This document shows, piece by piece, positions 46,140-56,158 of a stretch of DNA of 64,000 nucleotides. The stretch comes from Takakia lepidozioides. Taxonomy: Eukaryota > Streptophyta > Takakiopsida > Takakiales > Takakiaceae. Where the stretch lies: NCBI GenBank assembly GCA_030704615.1, contig CM060731.1:75804756-75868755 (forward strand), given 5' to 3'. Both the position numbers and the translations under genes were made by a program. How positions within the stretch are numbered: position 1 is the stretch's first letter; every line of letters starts with the position of its first letter. Below the pieces are notes generated by a model that searched no databases, was not told the origin of the DNA, and worked only from the letters and a program-made list of their open reading frames with translations.

Positions 46140-47290
46140 GTGGAGGAGAGTGCGGGGATTGCACCAGGACCACCTCAGTTGTCTCCATTGGACACCACAC
46201 CTATTGTGTGGCAGTATCCGGATGAAGGCATTTGTCTTCTGGACTTGTTTGGCGGGATCAGCACCAGATTGGCTACTGTGTTACAGGCAGGTGTACGAGT
46301 TCGGTGTTACCTGTATGTGGAGAGGGATGAGACTGCACGACGCATTTCACTTCGCCGTGTTGCTCAGTTGGTGCAGCGGTACCCTGAGTTGTTGCCGGTG
46401 GCTGCAGTTTGTGGATATTAGCAGGCCTTGCCAGCAGACATTTCGTTGCTAGGGGCGCAGGATTTGGAGCGGGTTGGCTCTATTGATCTGGTAGTGGCAG
46501 GTTGGCCTTGCCAAGGGCATTCATCAACCGGGCATAGCAATGGATTGCGAGACTCGAGGTCGAGTCTGTTTTGGGAGATGGTGCGGGTTTTGCGCCACTT
46601 GCAGCTTTATCAAGCTGTATCTCCAGTATACATATTGGAGAATGTGCCACTGATGGGCGATTCTCGGGCCAGGATGATGGTCAGTGTGCATCAAGTCCGG
46701 TCGTGGTTTGGGTCAAGTGTTGTTAGATGCAGCTACAGTGGGGTCACGGGCTCATCGTCCACGGCTATGGTGGACTAACTTGATGCCACCCGCACTGCTC
46801 AAGCGTGCATTTGATGGGGTGCAGCGGCCAGCACATCTCACAGTGGATAGCATTCTGGACACAGGGAGGCAGTCTCAGCGTGTGAGACACGATGACCGTT
46901 CGCCTTTGGCAGTGGTCAACAAGGTGGGTCAACCACGAGCAACATTACCTACACTGCTCAGCTTCCCAGGATCGCATGCTTTCCGGGACAGTGGACCTGG
47001 CCTCCTGTGGAATACTCAATTGCAGCAGTTTAGTGGAGCCTAATGCTGACGAGTGTGAGCGGGCAATGGGTTTTACCACTGGTACCATGGCGGTGCCGTG
47101 TCTTTCTGAGGCAGCACGTCGTCAGGTGTTGGGGCAACCAATGGATCTCAATTGCTTGACTTGCATTATCAGCTTGGCTATGGCTGAGCAACGCAGAGTG
47201 CGGAGTGCACTTCCCTCGCTGGTCTCTCTGCCTACCGAAACGGTACAGGCAGTGAGTGGAGGCGAGCATGTGAGGACCACGGGGTGCAGG
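46140..47290 (+). pseudogene. C5-cytosine DNA methyltransferase (DNMT3/DRM-like) in a retroelement polyprotein
   Basis: Motif I ICLLDLFGGISTRLATVL (about 46228-46281) is the AdoMet-binding loop. VERDETARR supplies the motif II acidic residue. Motif IV VVAGWPCQGHSSTG has the catalytic Cys codon at 46509-46511. Motif VI ILENVPL has its Glu at 46638. After a frameshift near 46712, DAATVGSRAHRPRLWWTN matches the motif VIII region of DNMT3-type enzymes, where AHRxR is typical. After another shift, MGFTTGTM and RRQVLGQPMDLNCL match motifs IX-X. Motif order is linear, not circularly permuted as in plant DRM. It would methylate cytosine in DNA. TAG stops at 46113 and 46419 and the shifts make it inactive. 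It sits between protease and RT. Confidence 0.88.
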
Positions 47291-47539
47291 CATCCATGGC
47301 ACACGTAGGATGTTCGAGGTTCAGAGGGAGTTGGCAGCCAAGGTGGTGGTGATGGATGAGGCTGGGGATTTTTCTCAGGTTGAGGAAGTCCTCAAGGATG
47401 AGATGATGGGGCAAGATGAGGCCTTGTCATTGACTAAGCAGATATGGAGTACTGCTCAAGAGATTGCAACATAGCAACCACTAGATGCGTCCTCTACCTC
47501 TAAGCCCACTGGACTTAAGGTTGTAGTTACGGAGGACAA

Positions 47540-47795
47540 TTGGGAGCCTGACATTGGACCCATTGTCACCAGAGGAGAGAGACGACATATACGGCGGTTC
47601 CTTAGGGCTTACAGGAATTGTTTTGCCTTCGGTTTGAAGGACTTTGGGAGCACTGAAGGGTCAAGAGATCCGTATTGAGTTGGCCACTGACACACCAATC
47701 TTTCGGAGACCCTATAGATACAGTGACATAGAGAGGTCTTTGATTCAGATGAGGACTCAAGATCTCTGGGAGGTCAGGTTGGACCTACAACAGGG
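47540..47795 (+). pseudogene. Reverse transcriptase remnant at a deletion junction
   Basis: FLRAYRNCFAFGLKDFG, then after a one-base shift near 47650 IRIELATDTPIFRRPYRYS, is the conserved entry into gypsy RT. The match stops at about 47770, and the next frame (from 47796) is already the spacer before integrase. The catalytic palm and RNase H are gone. Confidence 0.8.
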
Positions 47796-49130
47796 ATGAC
47801 TGTAGACGGAGTGTCTGAGGACCATGAGGCTAGTGATGAGCCAGGTGGTACCAAAGATATACATGAGGATTCGGCTGTGTTGGACTACCTCCGTCCTGGA
47901 GACATGGCAGCCACTGTGACTGCCAAGGAGAGGGATCGGATCCTGCAACGAGCCAAGAGGTTCAAGTGGGAGGGGATACACCTGCTCCGAGTATGGGAGG
48001 ATGGTCGGGTGAGGATTGTGCCTCACCCCACATAGCGTGCACGGTTAGTGCGCATGCCCATGAGGAGTTGGGGCATTTTGGAGTGCGACGTACTCACAGT
48101 TTACTGCGGGGGCAGTATTGGTGGCGTGGTATGTATACAGAGGTGCAACAGCTCGTGGCTAGGTGTATGGTGTGTGACAGGGTGCGTGCTTAATTCAACG
48201 CCCCAACACCACAGTTGCATCTCTTACCAATCATGGGATTGGGCTACAGGTGGAGTCTTGACTTCGTAGGACCGTTGTCACTGACTATGCGCCATCACAG
48301 ATATGTGTTGGTGATGGTGGAGCACTTCTCGAAGTGGATTGAGTTGGTTCCATTGCCTGACAAGGCTAGTGAGGGGGCTGCGTATGCATTCTTGGATCGT
48401 GTGCTTAGCCGATTTGGTGCTCCAACTGAGGTACTCACGGACCAAGGGAGAGAGTTCTTGGGGGAGTTTCGGGCTTTGTGTGATAAAGCCTTGATAGACC
48501 ACCGCACCACTTCTCGGGATCATCCTAAGGCCGATGGCTTGGCAGAGAGAGTTGTTCAGACGGTGAAGAGGGGTTTGCGCAAGTATGGCTTGCAGAAGGG
48601 ACATCTAGGAGATTGGGATCTTCAGGTTCTTTGGTTAGCCATGGGCTACAGGTTCAACAAACAAGCATCACTTGCCTCCTTCTCACCATATTTCTTTCTC
48701 TTTGGCCGAAAGCCGGATTTGCCTGCAACCATTCATAGGGACACTGCTCAAGTCCTTAACCTTGACAATCCGGACGTGTGGGTATGTGCATGTGATCAGC
48801 GTGTAGAGTTATTCAAGAAAGTCATGCCCATGGCTTTTGAGAACCTTGCCATTGCACAACACCGTGATACGTTGAGGTATGTCACTATACGTGGTGAAGG
48901 ATATCGTCCTGGGGTTTGGAGGTTTAGCCCTGGTGACTATGTTTATTTGCAGCAGACTGCTCATACGACTCTGGATGTTAATGCAGGGCGTGTTATTCTG
49001 AGGGTTCGAGAGGTGTTGCCCTCAGGGGTCCTGATCTTGGAGGGTCGGGATGGCATGACTTGGAAGGACCATGTGCGTAATTGTGCGCCATGTCACCTTC
49101 CCAATGTCGATGGCAGAGTTGACCCAAACT
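47796..49130 (+). pseudogene. Integrase
   Basis: The zinc-binding domain (48040-48180) has AHEELGHFGVRRTH and CMVCDRV, after a frame continuing through a TAG at 48033 and a TAA at 48191. The core has LDFVGPL (first Asp, near 48259), LTDQGREF (second Asp, near 48440) and DGLAERVVQTVKR (third acidic residue Glu, near 48545). The catalytic D,D,E set is therefore present, unlike in the first gypsy element. The C-terminal domain runs to the HVRNCAPCHLPN segment at 49068-49103. From 48215 to the final stop it is fully open, 361 codons including the PHD finger. Confidence 0.92.
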
Positions 49131-49147
49131 TGACAGTGGTACCTACA

Positions 49148-49300
49148 GGTTTGAGGTGCATGCTCTGTGGGTTTGCCAAAGGGGCAGCCACCATGCTGGT
49201 GTGTGATCGATGCTCAAGGGGTTGGCATATGGGATGTTTGACACCACCTCTTGAGAAGGTTCATGACGGAGATTGGTTGTGTCCACACTGCTTGGGATAG
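49148..49300 (+). other. PHD finger fused to the integrase C-terminus
   Basis: The segment LRCMLCGFAKGAATMLVCDR begins a C4HC3 zinc finger, continued by CSRGWHMGCLTPPLEK and ending DGDWLCPHC. Spacing CX2C, CX2C, HX2C, WX2-spaced CX2C fits the PHD family, which reads the histone H3 tail. It occupies the place where chromoviruses carry a chromodomain. It is in frame and intact, ending at the element's terminal stop TAG (49298-49300). Confidence 0.9.
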
Positions 49301-49547
49301 TGGCAGTGGACATGACTGGAGGCAACTAACAAGACATGGGAGACCAAGCTCATATGAGTCAATACACGAGATCCCAAGCTCAAGTTCACAGGTTGCAAGA
49401 TGGCGACTAATGATGGGGCAACTCTTGCACCCGGCCTCTTGATCTATCGAGTTTGAGTGTAGTAGGGATAGTGGTGGAGGACTTAGTGAGGCTATGGTCA
49501 CTATCACATCTTGTGGCTACCTGGACTTAGAGGAACCTAAGCACCAG

Positions 49548-49562
49548 TTAGGGGGGCGATTG
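49548..49562 (+). other. Polypurine tract of the second gypsy element
   Basis: AGGGGGGCGA lies directly before TTGTGTGGACTAG, the probable LTR start. A like tract sits at 147-160. Confidence 0.6.
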
Positions 49563-50290
49563 TGTGGACTAGTGACTGCCATAGTGGGCAGCATAGTGGC
49601 AGCATAGTGGTTGGACTAGTGGCTGGATTAGTGGTGGACTAGTGGTATACTAGTGTGTGGTGTGCACATGTGTTGTGTGGTTTTGGACAGCGATGTAGTT
49701 GTGTAGCGATATATATGCGCACGATATGGCCCTATCTTCATGCTAATTTCTCCAATTTGGGAGAGGTATGGTTTAGTGGATTTGTTAAAAGTAGGATGAT
49801 GAAGATATTCTATCCTAAAGAGCCATAAAGTTTTCTAAGGGGTTGTGATCTGGCCCCCAGCAGGTCTGCACTTGTCGTTCAAGTTTCCGGACATTCAGCT
49901 ACTCAGATGGGCCTATCTCCTTACCAATTGCTCCATTTATGATGTGATATGGCTTGGCAGATTTCTAATGGTGGCCTTCAGAGTTCTGAATGTTTTCAAG
50001 GGGTTGTGGTCTGGCCCCTAGCAGATCTGCAATTATTGTTCAAGTTTCCGGATTCCTGCATTGGGGATGTGAGTGTAATTTCAGCTTCAACCCACGTATC
50101 ATCGGGGGATGACAGTCTGTTGGTATTGGAGAGAATGTGGGACATTTTGCGTGTGAAGTAGGAGGAGGTTGGGTGGAAGTGTTTTTGAAATGCCACGATG
50201 TTATTGTGGGGAACGGGCGAGAGTGTTCTGGGTTGAGAGGGTGGAGTATGTACATCTGGGATAGGTTAGAAGGGAACTAGGGATGGGGGG
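49563..50290 (+). repeat. Putative 3' LTR of the second gypsy element
   Basis: Begins TGTGTGGACTAG after the purine tract. It contains CACTAGTGG-type short repeats (49570-49660) and two tandem copies of a unit of about 181 bp (49731-49911 and 49912-50065). No second LTR copy in direct orientation is visible, so the right edge is uncertain. Confidence 0.45.
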
Positions 50291-52354
50291 AGGGAGACGA
50301 AGACTGTGTAGTGGTCAGAGTTGCATAAGCTGTTGATGTGAACATGACTTAGGAGGTATGTTAGTGGTTTGGGGCTCACATCCTATTACGTCCTTTTCAT
50401 ATGTGGTACGGTATGAGCCCACCCCTGAAAGAGGGCAGTACCTGCAAAAGGAAGAGGCTCTTAGTTGTCTTACTAAGAGGCTCTTATTTACGCTAGCTCC
50501 GGCTGACGTTATATATATATATGGGACGGTATGTGAATTTCACTTTATTATAATGAGTACTATGTTAACTTTTTTTATGAAGTGGTAGTAGAAATCGATA
50601 ACGGTAGGCCAAAATGAACTTTACATGACCAAATTTAAACTATATAATGCATGTTTGGCCATATCCGGGTCATATGATATGTGTTTGATGCAATTTTTGG
50701 GGGGATAGCTTCAAGGCTTACAATGCTACCTACCTACACTTGGATTTCATTTTTGGCCTTTTGCAAAAAATGTATAGATTTTTTCAAAATACATTAGATT
50801 ATATACTAGATGTGATATAAAAGTTTGAATGAAATGTAAAAAACTGATTCAGAGTGGAACTAGGTAGTCCTTCGGTTGGATCCAATCATTGACGTGTGTT
50901 TAACCACTCACCAGCGACCACAGTCCGAGTGGTTCACATAACTGTAGTGGCTTTAACCACTCACTCCCCACCACTGTCACAGTGATACCAATCATTTAGG
51001 TGTCTTTAAGCACTCAAGATCTACGTACACTGTCCCCATCCACGTGGCATATTATATTTCTTAATTAAAAAATATTTCCAAATGACAAATCATATATAAA
51101 TTGAATTAGTACACGTGGAGTAGCAACTGGTTTCAACCACTTCCCATTACTGAGGTATCTTTAACCACTCACGATCTACCACTGTATCCGTCCACGTGGA
51201 ATATTCGATTTACTAACAAAAATTTATTACCAAATGATAAATCCTAAATAAAAACTACAATATTACACATGGAGTACTTAGTGGTTGAAACCATTTCCAA
51301 CCACTCCATGTGATGCCACCGTGGCATTCATCGGGATTAACCACTTGCCAGTGGTTACCATTACTGGTGAGTGGTTTATAGAGCACTCCACAGCCCTTGC
51401 CAAGCTCATGAAACCCTAAGGCTTACATTTCAAGCCACAAGACACTCCTCTTGTGGTGCAAGAGCTCTTCTTCCAAGCTCTGAAACCCTAGGAGCACATT
51501 CCATGGCCTTGCCGCACCTTTTAGCTCCTGTTCCAGCCTTGCTCTTGCCATGACAAGAGCCCTCTCAATGCTGAAGCTCGAGATTAAAACCCAATCTCAA
51601 CATACTCCACAAAGTGCACTGATTTGCCCCAAGCCAAATCAGCCCTTTCGCTTGGTCTTGCAATCCTTCACACAATGAAAGCTCGCATTCCCAAGGCTAG
51701 TCCTCAGCTTTGCCACCAAAGCCACTCTAACCTGCTCTTGACTGGTCATCTTTCCAATCGTGCTTGTTCATGCATCTACACAATCTGAAACCATCAAGGT
51801 GCTCTGGAATTACCTGCAGCATGGTGCTTTCATCTCTGAAGTTGAAGATCGAATGCCAAGGTCTACTACCTCGTAACCCACATCGCCTCCGCTTCTAACA
51901 ACCAAGAGCTCCACGGTGCTCTTTGCAGAACAACCTGGTTTTTCTCATTCTCAATCAAAAACCACAAGTGCTACAACTAACTCGTATCTGGCACTTACAG
52001 ATACGAGCTCATCTTTCTCGAGTGATAAAGAAGAAGAATACAAGCACAAGCTCATGCGAGCTCACAAAGCTGAAGCATAAACTCATGCATATATAAACTC
52101 ATCACTCAAATACAAGTCAAGCCAAGTGCACCCCACGCCATGGGGAATCCACACTACGGCGCCATAGCTAGGCGCGGTGAGGCTCAACTCGAGAAAGATG
52201 AGCCTCTCGCGCTTGCCGTGAAGATAACCACTCCAGGGCCTAAATCTGCCTTGACCCCTGGATTGACACTTGGGCCAATCCTAAATGTCAATATATAAAA
52301 ACTAGCTATTTCCTAGCTAGTTTCACACTAGTGGTAAAATAACTTGACAACCAT
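50291..52354. other. Non-coding region with CCACT/AGTGG motifs
   Basis: CTAGCTCCGGCTGACGT plus (TA)n at 50492-50520 repeats the 10343 block. From 50890 to 51380 the sequence is dense in TTAACCACTC and inverse AGTGGTT motifs. From 51400 on it is leader-like, C/T-rich DNA without conserved coding sequence. Confidence 0.45.
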
Positions 52355-52735
52355 CTAAGCACAACTATGTCGTACGTGGAACTTGAACAATAAATGCAGA
52401 TCTGTTGGGGGACCACAATCCTTGATAAAATTTATGGCTCTACAGGCTAGCATATCTTCATCAACCTACTTTTTACAAATACATCAAGCCATACCTCTCC
52501 CAAATTGGAGAAATTGGCATGAAGATAGGGTTATCTGAGCACAACTATGTCGTACGTGGAACTTGAACAAAAAAATGCAGATCTGTTGGGGGCCATACCA
52601 CAATCCCTTGATAAATTTATGGCTCTATAGGCTAGCATATCTTCATGACCCTACTTGTTACAAATACACCAAGCCATAGCCCACCCAAATTGGAGAAATT
52701 GGCATGAAGATAGGGCCATCTGAGCACAACAGAAA
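52355..52735 (-). repeat. Two 180-bp units, inverted relative to 49731-50065
   Basis: CTATGTCGTACGTGGAACTT at 52364 and 52544 sets a 180-bp period. The reverse complement aligns with the LTR-like units at 49731-50065, sharing CCCTATCTTCATGC and CTCCAATTTGG. Confidence 0.85.
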
Positions 52736-53604
52736 TGAATGCGACATAGGATATGCACAACATGGCCGTGGGATGGAGGCTTTGAAGACCTGTGAGCAAA
52801 TGCATGTGCAACAGAAGGGGGTGAAACCACATAGCACTCCAAAACACCACGTGATCTCGTTTGCCCATTTGCATCCACAGGGCTCCCACATTTGGCATGC
52901 CTCCCCAGAAAACAACTTCTTGGCAATGGTGCCCCTACCACTATACTAGTGATATATATAAGACTGTGACAATAGGCAAATACACACAATTGCTTCCATT
53001 GTCAATCCACTAGTGGTAGAATTAATCACTTATTGTAATAGTGGTTTGTATTCCTCCAGTTGTATTCTTAATCACTCAAATTTCACTCTGTCAGTAATAA
53101 TCCCAACACATAGTCCGTACTCAGTGGGACACAATGGATGACTAAGAGAGTGGTTTTAGTACACAACCTGACCACTGGAATACCAAAAATGTGACATGTG
53201 TCCTTGGTTGATAAGGCCACATGTCTACAAACTGTCCAATCCCATCGACGATCTTTCTGTGTGCACGTGTCCATGCGAAAAGGGACATGTGTCATGATAT
53301 TGCTCAATATCATCGACGGATTCGCTGCGTCCACGTCACAGCCGCTGGCAGTGGTTGGAATCACTATGTTGTTCAGTGGTTAGTTTACCACTATGACATG
53401 TCAGAGGTGTCTAGTTTACCACCGGTGACAGGTCAGCATACAGGTGGACCTGGAGGCCAGTGGCCGTACCCACTCTCTTGAACCACTGGTGACACGTTAT
53501 ATTTTTAACCACTGGGACACAAAATCCACTCGTTCTGGTAGGCTCCGAGTGGTTAAATGTTCTTTCCCACTCAAAACCAGTGGTTCACATAGTGGTTATT
53601 CCGC
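52736..53604. other. Non-coding, possible LTR-derived tail and CCACT-rich DNA
   Basis: 52980-53109 looks like the promoter-distal end of an LTR, ending AATCCCAACACA. From 53330 to 53600 CCACTGG/CCAGTGG motifs recur as at 50890-51380, hinting that both belong to one disrupted element. Confidence 0.35.
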
Positions 53605-53621
53605 GTTTTCCTTCTAGTAGC

Positions 53622-54272
53622 ATGCACCCTCCAGCGATGATGTTGCTCCTGTTACTATCGGGGAGCGCCTCTATGTTCCTCAAGACGTGGTGGGATCCTC
53701 TAAGTAGAAAGAGGATGGACGTTACGCCGCCGCTCCTTCCAGCATCCAAAAGGCTTCGTTCGGATTTTCAAGCTTCTCCCTCGGCGATCAGCCCGCACAT
53801 CTTTCTCTTATCTTTCCCTTCCCACGGGACCCAATTCAAAGCAGCTTCCTGCTCTTTTCCCGATGGCCTTCCACAAAGGGACTCCTGGAGCCTGGCCTCT
53901 TTTTGTCTGCAGCTCAAGTCCTTCGTAGATGTCGTGCTTCCGGACGCCTCTCACCTAGCAGGATCTCACTCGGTGGCGATCTCTATTTCTCCCATCATTT
54001 TCGGCTTCCCAGAGGGCACGCCCTCGATTCTCCTGTCTGGTAGCAATAAGTTTCCCTTGGCATGGATCACGAAGAAGGATGTCCTTGCCCTATCTCCCGG
54101 AAAGGAGCTCAATGAGCTTATTCTCTGCAAAATCAGGGAGATCTTCGCCTCCTCTCTTCCTCTCTTTGATTTGTCCTCAGATACTGCAGTCTTCTTTGGT
54201 TTGAGAATCTACAAGTCTACCCAACAAAAAGCTCTTTTTTGTTCAAGTTCTCCCTCTCTTGCGTCTTTCTGA
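53622..54272 (+). pseudogene. LINE ORF1-like frame
   Basis: An open frame of Ser/Leu-rich protein at the 5' end of the LINE. Position fits ORF1, but no zinc knuckle or clear fold signature is visible. Decayed frame continues to about 54950. Confidence 0.4.
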
Positions 54273-54992
54273 TGTCTCTTCCTTGCAGGTTGGAGACTCT
54301 TCACTTAAGTGGCTCTCGTGTGATTCTATCCCTGCGGCGTTGGGAAGCATGGCAACTCGCCCATTCTGGCTGCAACATTTAAGGCTGGAAAGATGTTGCT
54401 GAGGCGCTAAGGTCTTCTCAAAAGTATTCTCGGAACATAGACAGGCCTTCGGCCTCCGACGCCCTCACCATTATACCTGTTCCAGACGGGGACAGAGCAT
54501 CATTCTGTTTGGCCCCTATGGACTTGGCCATCCCTCCCCCCCCCAGTGGTGAGCTCTTGCTCACTCTTGTACCAAATCCCGCTTTTTATTTTCTTTGAGG
54601 GTAGCGATCCCAACTCTGGCTGGGTCCTGTCTCCTGATCCGGGCATTGGATCTGTTTCTCTGCCTGCTTTGAAGTTCGCTCGTTTGTTCCAAATCTGAGG
54701 CTTTGATGTTTATTTCCAAGTTTTTGGATGTTCCTTTTCAATTTATGTCTGCCAACTCAAGAATCAGAGAAATTGATCGTCCCACTCAGGGTGATCGTCC
54801 CTCTGAGGGGGACCCTAACTCTCATTCTGAGAGTGTCTCTGTTTGGTTTGTGGGCTCCTTGAAAGTTACGGCTCCTCCTGGATTCAAATGGATGCCTACA
54901 CTGCTTCCTGTAGACCCCCGACTGATGTTCGAAGTCACTCCCTTACAGCCATGAAACCGTGATCACCTCACGGGCTTCACGCTCCTCCCTCC

Positions 54993-55640
54993 ATGAGCTG
55001 GAATATGCATTCTTGGAATAGTAGGGGTATCGGTTCCGAGGCATCCGTGCCCAAAAAAAGTAGGATTCGAAGTTGGGCCTCTTCCTTGCTGACCCCCAAT
55101 AATATTATTTTCCTGCAAGAACATAAGCTTGATGTTAGGAAAATGGCCTCACTACGGCACTCCATCTGGCCTAGTTCTTCTTCATGGTGGAATCCTACTA
55201 TCATAGATTCTAGAGGTGGCACTGCCATCCTTATTTCCTTCCATAGCTTCCTCTTTCCTTAGAGCGGACTCCTGGATTTCCGGGGAGAGCTCGGTGTGCC
55301 TTCACTGAGCCCTCCTCTACATTCGGCTCCTGCTTTCATTAATCTAATTCTGGACCTCAATTCACTCTAACATTCTCAATAATCCGTAGGTCAGTAACTG
55401 GATCTTGGTTGGAGATTTTAATATGGTGGATTATTTAGCTGATGGATGGGTTCGTCTTCCCTTCCCCTTTCCGTGGAGGAACAGGCAGCCTAGGACAAAC
55501 TCTGTTTCTCTGTAGGGCTCTCGGATTCCATTCAGTTCGATCGTACATCCCTCAGATTTACTTGGTCCAATAATAGAAATCCCCTGGATCTTTGCATGGC
55601 TAGGTTGGACAGATTTGATTTACTCCCCTAATGCTGCAAC
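54993..55640 (+). pseudogene. LINE AP endonuclease
   Basis: MSWNMHSWNSRGIG and IIFLQEHKLD (55110-55140) are the N-terminal endonuclease motifs with the catalytic Glu in LQEHK. RFTWSNNR and LDRFDLL (55555-55625) are the C-terminal ones. Several stops lie between them. It would nick target DNA to prime reverse transcription. Confidence 0.82.
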
Positions 55641-56158
55641 CTGGGCCTCCCCGACTCCTCTCCCTCCCATACTTCCAGATTTTGATCACGCGCTGGTTTC
55701 CCATGAGCTCAAGCCTCCAGGGCTTCACTGCAAGAGGCAGAAGCTTTTGTAAGTTAAATCCACAACTTCTCCAATCTCCCCTCACGGTGCAAAACTTGGC
55801 TAGGGTTTGGAAGGAGTCGGGTAACTCTTTTGTTTCTCCCACCACCAGATTTTTGCATAAGCTCGCTGCTGCTAGAAAACTGGCTCAAAGTCTTTCTAGA
55901 TCGTTGGCTTGACAACTCTAGGAAGGAAAATGACTTGCTTAAGTGCATCTCTCACTGTCAATGGCTGAACCAGTCACCTTACGTTCTTTTCATATTGCCA
56001 AGAGAAATCTGGCAGAGCTCTGATGTGCCGAAGAGGTCAATATGAAAAGGAAGGCGGGGGTCAATTGGTCCCTCCAAGGCGAAAAGATGACCGCTTATTT
56101 TTTTCAAAAATCCAAACAGAGATAGGCAGCAACTTCCATCTGCTCACTTCGTGACCAG

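Larger units (their letters stand above)
43341..50290 (+). mobile_element. Ty3/gypsy element carrying a DNA methyltransferase and PHD finger
   Basis: The plus-strand order is Gag with zinc knuckles, aspartic protease, C5-cytosine methyltransferase, remnant of RT, integrase and PHD finger, then a polypurine tract and a putative 3' LTR. Most of RT and all of RNase H are missing through a deletion near 47770, so the copy is non-autonomous. From 43491 to about 46710 a single frame is broken only by 12 stops (9 TAG, 3 TGA). Frameshifts follow near 46712, 47035 and 47650. Methyltransferase capture by retrotransposons is, to my knowledge, reported for a dinoflagellate and the charophyte Klebsormidium. 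Confidence 0.9.

Noticed and set aside
46140-47290. Methyltransferase as a host gene caught between retroelements
   Set aside because: It is in frame and collinear with gag and protease upstream, has no introns or start of its own, and RT/integrase pieces follow directly.
45378-47310. Stop-codon reassignment (TAG as sense) in this genome
   Set aside because: The four host genes have no internal TAG codons in their exons, and TGA and TAA stops also interrupt the element. Mutational decay is simpler.
51371-51553. Short plus-strand frame of 60 codons
   Set aside because: No similarity to known proteins, surrounded by repeat-like DNA.
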